The notes beneath the pieces were generated by a model. The model did no database searches, had not been told where the DNA came from, and saw only the letters and a list, made by a program, of their open reading frames with translations. A DNA stretch of 64,000 nt from NCBI RefSeq assembly GCF_025452195.1, contig NZ_CP104973.1, forward strand, positions 1,364,001-1,428,000, read 5' to 3'. Each line of letters begins with the position of its first letter. Position 1 is the stretch's first letter. This document shows, in pieces, positions 50,438 through 61,010 of the stretch. The position numbers and the translations under genes are program-made. The stretch is from Phyllobacterium zundukense (GTDB lineage: Bacteria; Pseudomonadota; Alphaproteobacteria; Rhizobiales; Rhizobiaceae).

Positions 50438-51529
50438 ATGTCCCTAGTGCGTTTGCAACAGGTCACCAAATCGTTCGGCAAAGTCGAGGTTATTCCACCA
50501 CTTGATCTGGTGATCGCTGACAAGGAATTCGTTGTGCTTGTCGGGCCCTCAGGTTGCGGGAAGACGACAACACTGCGCATGATCGCCGGCCTGGAGCAGG
50601 CGACGTCCGGAGAAATCCGCATAGGTGACCGTGATGTCACCAATCTCCGTCCAGGTTTGCGCAACTGTTCGATGGTGTTCCAGAACTATGCGCTTTATCC
50701 CCACATGACGGTCGCCGAGAATATTGGCTATGGCATGAAAGTACGGGGTACATCAAAGGCCGACATTGAAACATCGGTCGCAAACGCGGCGCGGATTCTC
50801 AACCTCGGCGCATATCTGCAGCGCAAGCCGAGCGCGCTTTCGGGCGGACAACGCCAGCGCGTCGCCATCGGCCGTGCCATTGTGCGCCAGCCGGAAGTCT
50901 TTTTGTTCGACGAGCCGCTTTCCAATCTCGATGCCAAGCTGCGTATTGAAATGCGAACCGAGATCAAGCTTCTGCACCGCCGCCTGAAAACTACCATCGT
51001 CTATGTGACGCACGACCAAGTAGAGGCGATGACGATGGCTGATCGTGTCGTTGTGATGAACCAGGGACGCATCGAGCAGGCGGCGGACCCGATTACACTC
51101 TATGAGTCACCGAAAAATCTGTTTGTCGCTGCATTCATCGGGGCACCGAGCATGAACTTCATTGAAGGTCGGCTTGAGCGGGATGGTAGCGGGCTCAGCT
51201 TTCGGGCGGGGAATGATGTGACAGTGCCAATACCGGCACATCGAATGCAAGCGTTGGCACCCGCGGCCGACGAAGAGGTCGTGCTTGGTATCAGGCCGGA
51301 GCACACAATGATTGCGACGGGATCGTTTCCAACGGTGCCGTTAAACGTGGCGGATATCGAACCGCTCGGACCCCACACGCTTGCCATCGGCAAGACAGGA
51401 ACGGCGCCATTCACGGCACAGGTCGCCGCGGGATCGCCGATCCGTCCCGATGATATTGTCAATATTCCGATCGATGTCGAAAGGATGCATCTGTTCTTGA
51501 AGAGTACGGGCGAAGCACTTGGCAGGTAA
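50438..51529 (+). CDS. Sugar ABC transporter ATP-binding protein (UgpC/MalK-like)
   Basis: A 363-residue ATPase: Walker [21 protein letters not shown]-loop [14 protein letters not shown], signature [17 protein letters not shown], Walker [17 protein letters not shown] and H-loop [16 protein letters not shown]. The C-terminal part (from about residue 240) is the TOBE/OB regulatory domain of CUT1 ATPases. It completes the importer. The stop overlaps the FGGY kinase start by 11 bases. Confidence 0.94.
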   Translation: MSLVRLQQVTKSFGKVEVIPPLDLVIADKEFVVLVGPSGCGKTTTLRMIAGLEQATSGEIRIGDRDVTNLRPGLRNCSMVFQNYALYPHMTVAENIGYGMKVRGTSKADIETSVANAARILNLGAYLQRKPSALSGGQRQRVAIGRAIVRQPEVFLFDEPLSNLDAKLRIEMRTEIKLLHRRLKTTIVYVTHDQVEAMTMADRVVVMNQGRIEQAADPITLYESPKNLFVAAFIGAPSMNFIEGRLERDGSGLSFRAGNDVTVPIPAHRMQALAPAADEEVVLGIRPEHTMIATGSFPTVPLNVADIEPLGPHTLAIGKTGTAPFTAQVAAGSPIRPDDIVNIPIDVERMHLFLKSTGEALGR

Positions 51530-53021
51530 GCTCACGCTTGCGATCGATGTAGGCACGGGAAGTGTGCGAAGCGCGCTGGTGGATTCCAAGGGCAAAATCC
51601 TCGTGATTGCCGCGCGGGAACACGAGCAGATCGTGCCGCAATTCGGCTGGTCGGAACAGCGGCCCGACGATTGGTGGCAGGGCGTTGTGGTGACGATCCG
51701 CGAAGTGCTAGACAAGGTCCCACGTGCGCGTTCCAATATCGATGCCATTGCCGCCTGCGGCCAGATGCACGGTACCGTGCTCGTGGACGATGCCGGCAAA
51801 CTGGTACGTGATACCGCACCGCTGTGGAACGACAAACGCACAGTCGGCTACGTCGCAGCTTTCGAAAAGCTGCATCGGCCGGAAAGCTACGTCGCTGACT
51901 CTGCCAATCCGGCGACTCCAGCCTGGCCGGGTTTCAAGCTACAGTGGCTGCGCGACAATGACCCTGATGCCTACCGGCGGACGGCGGCAGTCCTTATGCC
52001 AAAGGACTATATCAATTTGCGGTTGAGCGGCGAAATCGCCATGGACCGGACCGATGGGCGCGCAAGCTTCCTCATGGACCCGCAGACCGGTGAATGGTCA
52101 GACAGGATGATAGCGCTTCTCGGCCTCGACAGGGCCAAGCTGGCGCCATTGCGAAATCCGGTAGAGATTCTTGGTTACGTGACCGAAAAAGCAGCGATCG
52201 AGACCGGCTTGCGCGAGGGGACGCCGGTCCTTGTTGGGGCAGGGGACTATCCGGCTGCGCTCCTTGGATCGGGTGTGTGCCGTCCGGGCGTCGGGTCGGA
52301 GGTCATGGGCACTTCCGCGATCATAACTGCCGTTTCGGATCAGCCGCTGCTTGACGCAGCCGTCTGCAATGTTGGCACTGTCGAAGGTAATTGGGGCGCC
52401 TTCATGCTGCTGGAATCGGGCGGGGACGCGATGCGTTGGGCGCGCCGGGCCTTTCACGAAAAGCAGCTATCATATTCCGATATCGTTGCGAGGGCTGAAG
52501 AAGCCCCGCCGGGATCGGAAAGGCTATTCTTCATGCCGTATCTGGCGGGTGAGCGGCTTGGCGAACATCGCAATGTGCGTGCGCAATATTTCGGGATAGG
52601 TGCATCACACGGGCTTGCGCATATGCACCGTGCAATTCTTGAAGGTGTTGCCTTCGCGGTGAAGCGTCACATCAATGTTCTCGATGCCATTTCGGGGGTG
52701 CCCCTTGAACGAATAATCGCTTCCGGCGGCGGCGCGAAGACGAAGCTCTGGATGAGGATCAAGGCCAGCGTCTACAACATACCGATTCTTGTGCCCGCTG
52801 AAGCTGAATGTAGCATTATCGGCTGCGCCATCATGGCTGCCACCGCGACCGGGCGCTTTGCCAACTGGGAAGCGTCCGTGGACGCTTATGTTTCCTACGT
52901 TGATGAAATAATACCGGACCCGCGTTGGTCCGAAACGTACGCGCCGATGCAGATATTCTTCGAGAAACTTTATAAACACGGTCAAGCGCTCTACGATGAT
53001 TTGGACCGCTTGCCTCAGTGA
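51519..53021 (+). CDS. FGGY-family carbohydrate kinase
   Basis: A 500-residue two-domain kinase. The phosphate-binding loop is [16 protein letters not shown] at the N-terminus, and [17 protein letters not shown] matches the sugar-binding part of xylulokinase-type enzymes. The second nucleotide motif includes [16 protein letters not shown]. It starts with TTG 51519 inside the ATPase 3' end; no better start is near. It probably phosphorylates the imported sugar or its ketose product. Xylulose, ribulose and related polyols are candidates, but the substrate is not shown. Confidence 0.9.
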   Translation: MAGKLTLAIDVGTGSVRSALVDSKGKILVIAAREHEQIVPQFGWSEQRPDDWWQGVVVTIREVLDKVPRARSNIDAIAACGQMHGTVLVDDAGKLVRDTAPLWNDKRTVGYVAAFEKLHRPESYVADSANPATPAWPGFKLQWLRDNDPDAYRRTAAVLMPKDYINLRLSGEIAMDRTDGRASFLMDPQTGEWSDRMIALLGLDRAKLAPLRNPVEILGYVTEKAAIETGLREGTPVLVGAGDYPAALLGSGVCRPGVGSEVMGTSAIITAVSDQPLLDAAVCNVGTVEGNWGAFMLLESGGDAMRWARRAFHEKQLSYSDIVARAEEAPPGSERLFFMPYLAGERLGEHRNVRAQYFGIGASHGLAHMHRAILEGVAFAVKRHINVLDAISGVPLERIIASGGGAKTKLWMRIKASVYNIPILVPAEAECSIIGCAIMAATATGRFANWEASVDAYVSYVDEIIPDPRWSETYAPMQIFFEKLYKHGQALYDDLDRLPQ

Positions 53022-53065
53022 CATTTAGCGAGCGAGTGTAGAGAAGGCTGTTTCAAGGTGACGGT

Positions 53066-53926
53066 ATGCAGACAAGAGTAGTCAAGACAGATGACGTCGA
53101 GCTGGCGAGCGAGGCATTCGGCAATTCGGATGATCCAGCAATCCTGCTGATCATGGGCGCCATGGCCTCGATGCTGTGGTGGCCGAAAGAGTTTTGCCAG
53201 CGGCTCGCAAAACAAGGCTGTTATGTCATTCGCTATGACAATCGTGATACGGGGCTTTCGACAAACTATCCGGTTGGCAAACCTGAATACAGCTTCGACG
53301 ACATGGCCGACGATGCAGTTCGTGTGCTCGACGGCTACGGCATTTCGTCGGCGCATATTGTTGGTATGTCGATGGGAGGCATGATCGCACAACTTGTAGC
53401 ATTGAAATATCCGGAACGATCGCGAACACTGACACTGATAAGCACTTCGCCTGTCGGCGTTGATACCGCTCACCTACCTGGAATGACTGCCGCCTACACA
53501 GAGCATTCCGCCAGTTACGCCGATCTGGATTGGTCGGATCGAACGCAGGTCATCGAGTTCATGCTTGCTGATGTCCGCGCTATTTCCAGTACGAGACATC
53601 CATTTGACGAGCAACATGCGCGAGACTTCATCGAAACGGATTACGACCGGGCGCGGAGATTTGAAAGTGCAACCAACCACTTCGTGATTTCCAGCGGAGA
53701 TCAATGGAAGGGTCAACTCCCTCGCCTTCAAGCACCGCTTCTTGTTATCCACGGCGCGTCTGATCCCATCTTTCCCGTCGAACATGGCCGCGAATTCATC
53801 AAGATCGTGCCAGCGTCGAAGCTGGTCGAAATTGAAGGAGGCGGTCATGAACTGCATCCGGACGACTGGGACACAATGCTCGAGGCGTTGATTGGGCATA
53901 CAATGAATATCGAGAACATGCGTTAA
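53066..53926 (+). CDS. Alpha/beta hydrolase
   Basis: A 286-residue hydrolase. The nucleophile elbow is GMSMGG (Ser102), the oxyanion region LLIMGAMASMLWWP, and the acid and base are likely Asp in HGASDPIFPVEHG and His in EGGGHELHPDDW. It resembles the esterase/haloperoxidase-like group that opens with YDNRDTGLS. Substrate unknown. It starts 44 bases after the kinase gene on the same strand and may be part of that transcript or independent. Confidence 0.88.
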   Translation: MQTRVVKTDDVELASEAFGNSDDPAILLIMGAMASMLWWPKEFCQRLAKQGCYVIRYDNRDTGLSTNYPVGKPEYSFDDMADDAVRVLDGYGISSAHIVGMSMGGMIAQLVALKYPERSRTLTLISTSPVGVDTAHLPGMTAAYTEHSASYADLDWSDRTQVIEFMLADVRAISSTRHPFDEQHARDFIETDYDRARRFESATNHFVISSGDQWKGQLPRLQAPLLVIHGASDPIFPVEHGREFIKIVPASKLVEIEGGGHELHPDDWDTMLEALIGHTMNIENMR

Positions 53927-53960
53927 TCGGTGAGATCTGGCAGGTGGCACGAGATAAAAT

Positions 53961-54485
53961 TTAGTCCACTAAATGCCTGAACGCTGCGACCACTTCTTCA
54001 TAGACCTTGCGCTTGAAGGGAACGATGAGGTCGGGCAATTGTGCCATGGGTTTCCACGCCCATTCGTCGAATTCGGCCGTGTGACCGCCGGGAGGCGGGT
54101 TGATCGCAATTTCGGTTTCATTGCCCTCGAAGCGATAGGCGAACCACTTTTGCGTCTGGCCGCGATATTTGCCTTTCAGAGCAACGCCAACAAGATGAGG
54201 TGGCAAATCGTAGTTAATCCAATTAGGTGCTTCGGTGAGGAGAGATACGGATTTCATCCCTGTCTCTTCATAAAGTTCGCGCAACGCTGCCGGCTCGGGG
54301 TTCTCTCCTTGATCGATGCCGCCTTGCGGCATTTGCCACAGCTGCGTTGCACCATCCATTTCGTCATTGGCCGTGACTATGCGGTGCCCGGCCCAGACCA
54401 GACCTTGCCGGTTTAGTACCATGATGCCGACGCAGGGCCGGTAGGGCAGGGATACGGGATCGACAGGTTTCTTGTTCTTGCTCAT
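53961..54485 (-). CDS. rppH: RNA pyrophosphohydrolase
   Basis: A 174-residue Nudix enzyme that converts 5'-triphosphate RNA to monophosphate and so triggers decay. The Nudix box is [20 protein letters not shown] followed by [10 protein letters not shown] and WINYDLP are typical of RppH/IalA. In Bartonella the homologue IalA is an invasion-associated protein. The ATG at 54485 has CGGAG upstream. It overlaps nothing downstream and lies 26 bases after the deacetylase-like gene on the same strand. Confidence 0.92.
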   Translation of the reverse strand: MSKNKKPVDPVSLPYRPCVGIMVLNRQGLVWAGHRIVTANDEMDGATQLWQMPQGGIDQGENPEPAALRELYEETGMKSVSLLTEAPNWINYDLPPHLVGVALKGKYRGQTQKWFAYRFEGNETEIAINPPPGGHTAEFDEWAWKPMAQLPDLIVPFKRKVYEEVVAAFRHLVD

Positions 54486-54510
54486 GCAAAATACTCCGGG
54501 CCACCGGTTG

Positions 54511-55650
54511 CTAACCTTTTTGCGGATCGCGGACAAGGGCGGAGACAGGAACGATCTCTATACCGCGCGCCTTAGCCTCATTGGCCCATGATGTGACCGC
54601 CTCCACTGTCACGTCGAAGGCGGAGCCAGTGGCGATGGCAGTACCCTTGGCACGGGCAATGCGCTCCAGTTCATCAAGCTTCTTCAGAATCGTGCCGCGA
54701 TCCTGCGAAGCGTCAATCAACAGGTCGGCTGCTGCGAAAGGTGCGCCCTGTTGCGCGGCAATGCCTTCGGCTTTGCTGCGCGCCGATGTGCCGTCGTCCA
54801 GGTAGAGCAGACCACGCTTGGCAATATCTTGAATAACAGGGGTCATCGCATCTGGTTCAGCAGTGAAGCGCGCGCCCATATAGTTCATGACACCTGTATA
54901 GTTGGTGATACGGCCCATTGTTCGGTGCAGGTTTTCCAAAGTCGCCGCGGGAGACGCACCCACGGTCAGCGTGTTGCGTCCCGGGTTGACCCGCGGATAG
55001 TCGTAGGGTTCGAGCGGGATCTGAATCAGGACTTCATGGCCATCCTGACGCGCTGCCTGCATCCAGCGGAGGAGGCTGTTGCCTTCCGGCGAGAAGGCCA
55101 GTGTCACTTCGGGAGGCAGCGTCCGGATCGCCTGTTGGGACCCGGTTTGCGACAGACCTAACCCCCCGATGACAATGGCGACGCGAGCACCGCGCGCGCC
55201 TGACCATGGCCGGGCATAGATATCGAGCGGGCGACGGCCATCGGGCGCGACTATGGGCAATGGCCCCTGCGGGCTTTGCTCCAGCATATCGGGTTCGGGG
55301 ATATGGGCACTGCGCGGATCCTGGGCGCGGCGTGCAGGATCGCCAACGACGATTACCTTGGGGCCGCCTTCAGGCGCCGTGACGATATTGCCTGGCTGGC
55401 TTTGAGTGTCATGTGCTGGGACCAGTGGCGGGATAGTGGCCGGTGCGGCCTCCGCAATCTGCGGCTTTGGCGGTTCAGGTATGGGCCTTCGGAAGCCTTG
55501 ATGGCTGGTGTAGGTGACGAGCGAGGCAAGACCAAGAACACAAACAATCGCAGCCAATGGAGATAGCCAGCGGATCGCGGATGACTTGTCAGCTTTTGAG
55601 TCTGGCAGTTTGCCGCTTTGTCCGAGCGGCCGGTTGAGATCGGAATTCAC
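54511..55650 (-). CDS. Divergent polysaccharide deacetylase (YibQ/DUF610)
   Basis: A 379-residue inner-membrane-anchored protein. A single helix at about residues 29-46 ([19 protein letters not shown]) is followed by a Pro-rich linker and the divergent deacetylase domain starting at [16 protein letters not shown], with [15 protein letters not shown] and [11 protein letters not shown]. It lies in a run with ctpA and the EnvC-like gene on one side and rppH on the other, a common rhizobial order that points to envelope maintenance. Confidence 0.88.
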   Translation of the reverse strand: MNSDLNRPLGQSGKLPDSKADKSSAIRWLSPLAAIVCVLGLASLVTYTSHQGFRRPIPEPPKPQIAEAAPATIPPLVPAHDTQSQPGNIVTAPEGGPKVIVVGDPARRAQDPRSAHIPEPDMLEQSPQGPLPIVAPDGRRPLDIYARPWSGARGARVAIVIGGLGLSQTGSQQAIRTLPPEVTLAFSPEGNSLLRWMQAARQDGHEVLIQIPLEPYDYPRVNPGRNTLTVGASPAATLENLHRTMGRITNYTGVMNYMGARFTAEPDAMTPVIQDIAKRGLLYLDDGTSARSKAEGIAAQQGAPFAAADLLIDASQDRGTILKKLDELERIARAKGTAIATGSAFDVTVEAVTSWANEAKARGIEIVPVSALVRDPQKG

Positions 55651-55749
55651 GCGTTTTGACCGCAGTGGATATCAGGGAAGGAAACATGGTTGGCAAAATG
55701 ACCCATGGGGACCAGACTATAGGAGAAAAGTCCGGTCCCCATTTTCATA

Positions 55750-57075
55750 TCAGTTAGGCACACCCTTCTTGGGATCAGCCGGGAAGGCTGCATTTGCCTG
55801 TTCGCCGCGCAGAAGCTTCAACGCCTGGATGAGCTGCAGGTCGTCCTTCGGATCCGGCGGTACATAGGCGATCGACCCGGAACCCTCAGCATCTTCTTGC
55901 ACGCCTTTGATGTGACCCTTCAGGCTGGATTCACTCATTGGCTCGGCCTTGCCCTGAAGGTCGGCGGGAAGCGGCTGATCGACAGCGATGTCCGGGACAA
56001 TACCCTTGCCCTGGATGGATTTTCCAGCAGGTGTGTAATAAAGCGCCGTCGTCAGACGCAATGCGCCGCTTTCGCCGAGCGGTATAATGGTCTGTACCGA
56101 ACCTTTGCCGAACGAGCGCGTTCCGAGGATCGTTCCGCGACGATGGTCCTGCAACGCGCCGGCGACGATTTCCGAAGCACTGGCCGAGCCGCCATTGATC
56201 AGGACGATCAGCGGCTTGCCATTCGTCAGATCGCCGGGCCTTGCGTCGAACCGGGTGATATCCTGCGGATCGCGGCCACGTGTCGAGACAACCTCGCCCT
56301 TGTCGAGGAAAGCATCGGAGACGGCGACGGCCTGGTCGAGCAGACCACCGGGGTTCAAGCGCAGATCGAGCACAAAGCCCTTGAGCTTGTCGTCCGGAAC
56401 CTTGCTCTGGATATCCTTGATTGCCTTCTGCAGGTCCTCGAAGGTCTGTTCGGTGAAGGAAATGACGCGGACATAACCTACGTCGTTATCGACCCGGGAG
56501 CGGACAGCTTTGACCTTGACCACGTCGCGGACAATGGTGAGCTTGATCGGCTTGTCGGCACCCTGACGAATGAGCGTCAGTTCGATCGGCGTGTTCACCT
56601 CACCGCGCATCTTGTCGACAGCGTCAGTCAGCGTCATACCACGCACCTCAGTGCCATCGATTTGCGAAATATAGTCGCCCGCCAAGACGCCAGCCTTCGA
56701 TGCCGGGGTGTCCTCGATCGGAGCGATAACCTTCACAAGTTCGTTTTCCATGGTGACTTCGATACCAAGGCCGCCGAATTCACCCTTGGTCTGAACGCGC
56801 ATGTCCTGCGCCTGTTCAGCATTCATGTAGGATGAGTGTGGATCGAGCGAGGTCAGCATGCCGTTGATGGCGCTCTCGACCAGCTTTTTGTCGTCGGGTG
56901 GTGTGACGTATTGGGCGCGGACGCGCTCGAATATATCACCAAAAATTGATAGCTGTTTATAGGTATCGGTGCCCGCAGCTTCTGCAGCGGTAGTGGGCAG
57001 AGCTCCCTGCACAACGACCATTGCCGTCGCACCCAACAGGGCTCCGGCCATGAGAAGCGTTAGCCTACGTATCAT
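55750..57075 (-). CDS. ctpA: C-terminal processing protease (S41 family)
   Basis: A 441-residue periplasmic protease. A signal-like N-terminus (LLMAGALLGATAMVVVQGAL) leads to an S41 N-terminal region, a PDZ domain (about 90-180; GLGIEVTMENELVKVIAP) and the catalytic domain. The Ser of GGSASASEIVAGAL and the Lys of TRSFGKGSVQT form the dyad. It cleaves proteins at the C-terminus during envelope maturation. The start at 57075 overlaps the EnvC-like 3' end by 11 bases; the frame further upstream is not family sequence. Confidence 0.94.
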   Translation of the reverse strand: MIRRLTLLMAGALLGATAMVVVQGALPTTAAEAAGTDTYKQLSIFGDIFERVRAQYVTPPDDKKLVESAINGMLTSLDPHSSYMNAEQAQDMRVQTKGEFGGLGIEVTMENELVKVIAPIEDTPASKAGVLAGDYISQIDGTEVRGMTLTDAVDKMRGEVNTPIELTLIRQGADKPIKLTIVRDVVKVKAVRSRVDNDVGYVRVISFTEQTFEDLQKAIKDIQSKVPDDKLKGFVLDLRLNPGGLLDQAVAVSDAFLDKGEVVSTRGRDPQDITRFDARPGDLTNGKPLIVLINGGSASASEIVAGALQDHRRGTILGTRSFGKGSVQTIIPLGESGALRLTTALYYTPAGKSIQGKGIVPDIAVDQPLPADLQGKAEPMSESSLKGHIKGVQEDAEGSGSIAYVPPDPKDDLQLIQALKLLRGEQANAAFPADPKKGVPN

Positions 57076-58435
57076 TTGCGGTCCTTCCAGCAAGCCTTTC
57101 CGCCCACCAGGGAGCGGGATTAACAGGTTTTGTATCCTTCCGGAACTCAATGTAAAGCATTGGAGCTCCATTTCCCATCGGAACAGGTGCGGTACTCGCA
57201 ATAAGTTGCTTGTTCATCACACCGACCGGTTCTCCAGCCAGTACAAACTGGTTCTGGGAGACGTTTATTTTATTCATTCCCGCCAAGACAACATGATATC
57301 CATTGCCCGCGTCAAGTATCAAGAGTTGGCCGTATGACCTGAACGCGCCCGCATAAAGGACTACGGCGTCGACCGGTGAGGTAATCGTGGCACCTGGAGC
57401 GGTCGCGAGCGTGTCACCCTGAACCGTGCCGCCTACGCCGTCATCGTCGCCGAAATTCTTCACCAGCTTGCCTGCTGCTGGCATGGAAAGATGGCCTTTC
57501 AGCGACGCAAAATTGACCTGTGCCGAAAGGCGGCTCTGGTTGGAGGCGAAATCATCGGCACGTTGCTGGCTTGCGGCCATCTTCTGTTGCTCCTGTGCAC
57601 TCGCAGCCTCGGCAGCCTTCTTGACCTCCTGCATGTCCTTTTCCATGGTGGCAATCAGATCACGCAGCGACGTGGCGCGCTTGGCGAGGTCCTCGGCATG
57701 CTGTTGCTCAGCGAGGCGCGTTTCTTCAGAGGCGGTTTGCATTTTTTGCTTCGCAGCCAGCAGCAGGTCGAGTCGCGCCTTCTCTTCTGCCTGCCCCGAA
57801 AGTGCGGCGGTCAGACGGCTCCGTTCCTCGTCAATCGAGATCTTGACGCGGGTCAGATCCTTCAGGTCTGCGATCAGGGCCTCGGTCTGTTGACGCATTT
57901 CGGGAACAACAGCGCCGAGAAGAACCGCGCTTCGCACAGATGCGAGGGCATCATCAGGACGAACTAGAATTGCCGGCGGCGGATTGAGGCCCATGCGCTG
58001 CAAGGCTGCCAACACTTCGGCGAGCGCACCACGCCGGGATTTCAGCGACGTCTTTATGCTATCTTCCCGTTCGCGCAGGCCGGCCAGCTTGTCGCTGAAG
58101 CCAGTTATATCCTCACTCAGCTTTTTCTCTGTCTTGGCCGACTGGATGAGTGCGGCGGTTATCGTGGTTTGATCCTTTTTCAGCGCTGCGATTTCATTGT
58201 CCAGCGCCGTGACACGCTCTGAGGACACCGATATCTGCCCGGTCAGGTCTTCGAGTTCCTTGGCAGTTTGCGCGCGCTTTGCATCCAACGGTTCCGCAGC
58301 CGGTTGCGATCCCCGTTCTTGCGCCCGAACAAACGATGGAATGGCTGACATGGCGGTCAAGGCCACAATCAGAAAAACGACATGTAAGAATGTGCGTTTG
58401 CCTTTCAGTGTTGCCTTTAATGCCTCAAATTTCAT
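57065..58435 (-). CDS. envC: EnvC-like murein hydrolase activator with degenerate LytM domain
   Basis: A 456-residue periplasmic protein: N-terminal signal/anchor (about 17-38), two long coiled-coil stretches (about 50-140 and 175-300), and a C-terminal LytM/M23 domain (from about 320). The zinc ligands of active M23 enzymes are missing: the normal His positions read DAGNG, LAGM and LYIEF. EnvC uses such an inactive domain to activate amidases during division. It is followed by ctpA with an 11-base overlap. Confidence 0.88.
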   Translation of the reverse strand: MKFEALKATLKGKRTFLHVVFLIVALTAMSAIPSFVRAQERGSQPAAEPLDAKRAQTAKELEDLTGQISVSSERVTALDNEIAALKKDQTTITAALIQSAKTEKKLSEDITGFSDKLAGLREREDSIKTSLKSRRGALAEVLAALQRMGLNPPPAILVRPDDALASVRSAVLLGAVVPEMRQQTEALIADLKDLTRVKISIDEERSRLTAALSGQAEEKARLDLLLAAKQKMQTASEETRLAEQQHAEDLAKRATSLRDLIATMEKDMQEVKKAAEAASAQEQQKMAASQQRADDFASNQSRLSAQVNFASLKGHLSMPAAGKLVKNFGDDDGVGGTVQGDTLATAPGATITSPVDAVVLYAGAFRSYGQLLILDAGNGYHVVLAGMNKINVSQNQFVLAGEPVGVMNKQLIASTAPVPMGNGAPMLYIEFRKDTKPVNPAPWWAERLAGRTANDT

Positions 58436-58657
58436 TGCCGGACCGGACTAGAGCGATGGTTTGATCCCGACTTTAGGGAGACTTCGATTAATGAAGTATT
58501 AACCATAAACCAGCCGCGTCGAAAGTCTGATGATTTAGCATTGACGGACGTGGCGGAATTGCGGCGCTCCGATCACCGCATTTGAATTTTGGTCGATGCT
58601 TCTTGACGCGGATACCGTCCAGGGGGATGGAATTCGCTCCAACATGTCTATATTTAG

Positions 58658-59455
58658 GTGGTGGCTGCATCTTCAAAATCATTCAGTGATCTTGGGCATC
58701 CGGATGTGGCATCCCCTTCACCAATGGTTCTCAATATGACCGATTTGACGATCGTAATCCCATGCTACAACGAGTCCGGCAACATCGGGAACCTGGTGAG
58801 GGAAATCAATACCGCGCTCTTATCCGGCCCATCCTATGAAATCATTGTGGTCGATGATGGGTCCGCTGATGGATCGGCGGAAGAAGCAGCAGCGGCCGGC
58901 GACCACACCCGTGTGCTGTGCCACAAAAAACGCGCCGGCAAATCACGCGCCTTGATCAGTGGCTTTCGGGCGGCCCATGGCCGGTGGATTGCGACGCTGG
59001 ATGGCGATGGTCAGAACGACCCGATGGATATTGCGCGATTGTGGCCCCGCCTTGAGCGCGCATCTCCTGCGCTTTTCGCGGGTGTACGGAAACGGCGTAA
59101 CGATGGTATCGTCAAACTGTTGACTTCCAGATCCGCTAATTTCGTGCGCAAACGGCTGCTGAAGGATGATTGCCGGGACGCAGGTTGTGGTTTCAAGATT
59201 CTTCCGGCTGTGGTAGCGCAAAGTCTGCCCTATTTCGACAACATGCATCGGTTCATCCCGGCTTTGTCGCGACGGGCCGGGCTGCCAGTGATCGAGGTCG
59301 ACGTAGAGGATCGACCAAGGCTGGCCGGCGTATCGAAATATGGTTTTTTTGATCGCGCTGCGGTGGCTTTTCTGGATACAGTCGGTGTTTTCTGGCTCAT
59401 CCGCCGCTATTCTGATCCGGTATCGGTAACCGAGATGAATAACGTTGGAAGCTAA
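58658..59455 (+). CDS. Family 2 glycosyltransferase
   Basis: A GT-A fold glycosyltransferase of up to 265 residues. LTIVIPCYNESGNIGNLVRE, IIVVDDGSADGSAEEAAA and the DxD-like IATLDGDGQNDPMDIA are clear, and GKSRALISGFRAAHG fits dolichyl-phosphate-mannose-synthase-like enzymes. The start is uncertain: GTG 58658, ATG 58724 or ATG 58736 are in frame, and none has a good ribosome site. There are no membrane helices beyond a C-terminal hydrophobic patch. The 3' end overlaps the convergent family 39 gene by 59 bases. Confidence 0.88.
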   Translation: MVAASSKSFSDLGHPDVASPSPMVLNMTDLTIVIPCYNESGNIGNLVREINTALLSGPSYEIIVVDDGSADGSAEEAAAAGDHTRVLCHKKRAGKSRALISGFRAAHGRWIATLDGDGQNDPMDIARLWPRLERASPALFAGVRKRRNDGIVKLLTSRSANFVRKRLLKDDCRDAGCGFKILPAVVAQSLPYFDNMHRFIPALSRRAGLPVIEVDVEDRPRLAGVSKYGFFDRAAVAFLDTVGVFWLIRRYSDPVSVTEMNNVGS

Positions 59456-60863
59456 AGGTTCGCAGTTCCCCATTGAAGTTTCGCACTCGTGCGGTCACGC
59501 GTGTTACCGGTCCGATTGGCTGCGCGTCAGTCGGTAATCGCGCCAAGGCTTCTTCACCGGCGTCATCATCGCCCTGCCAGACCAGAACAATATCCGAAGC
59601 TTCGCCCCTTTCAGGCGGCCAGTGCAGGAGGGCTGCCACATTGCCCGCATCGTCCTGACGGTTGGAGGTGATCCTGGCAGGCGTGGGGTTCTGGGCGCGA
59701 ATGGCGTCGGCAACGCCGTCGAAAGGAAAGTTGAATCGGGGCGTTCCGAACAGGGCAATGATTGCGACTGCCAGCGGGGCAAGGATGTACATTGCGCCTG
59801 AGATAACGAGCACATTGCGTGCGCCGAGTACCTGCGGCAAAGAAAGCGCCAAAAGGATCGCAGTCGGTGCCAGAATCGGGGCCATATAGCGCTCTGCGAC
59901 GGAATGGTAGTCGGCGATGAAAACCAGCGCGGCGAAGGCGGCGAGGCCAATCAGTATTGTGCGAAGCAGGAGCTTGCGGACATCCGCGGCGCCATCCGGC
60001 GGGGGACGTGGATGATCGCGACTCCGACCAATCCAGAAGATTATGAGGGCAAGGCCGGCCCACAGGAAAGTTGAAATCAGGAGACTGGCTAGCCCGTCGA
60101 TTCCTACCCGCGGAAGATCAAATGATTCCAGGTAGCCGATCGCCTGAGCAAGCTTGTGCATTCTGCCGGCGGTAGCCGCCAAGGGTGCATTGAGGGAGGC
60201 GACAATGACAGGTGTAAAAGCGGCAATGAAAATAGCAATCGAGATCCAGATCCGCCGCTGGAACAATTGACGGCGAATGGGTGGCGTCATCGCCGCGGCG
60301 ATGAGAAAGCTGACCAGAAAAATGAAGAAGTTGTACTTGGCCAGAGCCCCGATTGCGGCCCAGATACCAAACCAGACATATGCGCGCGCGCCCTTTCCCT
60401 CACGCAACAGAGCAAAGGCGTGGACGATGCCGATTGATGCGGAAATAACGAGAATAGTATGTGCTGTAGTCTGGATGGACATCCAAACTATCTGCGGCAG
60501 AAACGCCGACGCGGTTAACGCCAGTACGCCTGCGCGGTCACCACCCAGCCTACGAGCGGTATCGAAACTAAGCCAGTGATAGAGCCCAAGCAGGGAAAGG
60601 CGCACCAGAGCGACAGCAAGAACCCAGTTCCAACCAGTCAGTTCGAGCGCGAGTCGCACCAGCCAATTGTACATTGGCGGATGCGAGTTGCCATAGTTCC
60701 AAGCGAACGCAACTTCGCCAACGAATTGCGCCTCATCGATTTCCATGAACCGTGAAAGAAAGAGGCGCAGTATTAAAATGGCAAGGATGTATAGAACGAT
60801 TGCACGCGGGGCGAGGCGCGCAAGCTTTGACCAATCGATTGGTGGGCCATCAAGTGAGGCCAT
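59397..60863 (-). CDS. Polytopic glycosyltransferase, ArnT/GT39-like
   Basis: A 488-residue membrane protein with about 11 helices. The first extracytoplasmic loop DEAQFVGEVAFAWNYGNSHPPMYNWL has the acidic and HPP-type residues seen in lipid-linked sugar transferases of the ArnT/PMT superfamily (PF13231). It probably moves a sugar from an undecaprenyl-phosphate carrier to an envelope glycan. The family 2 enzyme encoded convergently could make that carrier-linked donor; this pairing is an inference. ATG 60863 is preferred to GTG 60896. Confidence 0.85.
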   Translation of the reverse strand: MASLDGPPIDWSKLARLAPRAIVLYILAILILRLFLSRFMEIDEAQFVGEVAFAWNYGNSHPPMYNWLVRLALELTGWNWVLAVALVRLSLLGLYHWLSFDTARRLGGDRAGVLALTASAFLPQIVWMSIQTTAHTILVISASIGIVHAFALLREGKGARAYVWFGIWAAIGALAKYNFFIFLVSFLIAAAMTPPIRRQLFQRRIWISIAIFIAAFTPVIVASLNAPLAATAGRMHKLAQAIGYLESFDLPRVGIDGLASLLISTFLWAGLALIIFWIGRSRDHPRPPPDGAADVRKLLLRTILIGLAAFAALVFIADYHSVAERYMAPILAPTAILLALSLPQVLGARNVLVISGAMYILAPLAVAIIALFGTPRFNFPFDGVADAIRAQNPTPARITSNRQDDAGNVAALLHWPPERGEASDIVLVWQGDDDAGEEALARLPTDAQPIGPVTRVTARVRNFNGELRTFSFQRYSSRLPIPDQNSGG

Positions 60864-60963
60864 GCTGAAATTTCGCCAGAACACCCTTGGCTCCACGCTT
60901 CATTCAGCGTGACCTACTACAAAAAATGAGTGTGCCGCAATCCCAGGCAGGTGTTATAAAAAC

Positions 60964-60998
60964 ACAAAAACCGCCAGTACGAAACCGGCGGTTTTTGT
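60964..60998. terminator. Bidirectional intrinsic terminator
   Basis: ACAAAAACCGCC and GGCGGTTTTTGT are perfect 12-base inverted arms with an 11-base loop. Both strands therefore show a GC stem followed by a T-run. On the minus strand it lies just downstream of the DUF1328 gene. Confidence 0.88.
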
Positions 60999-61010
60999 GA
61001 TTTGCCGCAG

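Noticed and set aside
58488..58682. Minus-strand ORF of 64 codons upstream of envC
   Set aside because: No ribosome site or motif, and it lies in a probable promoter region.
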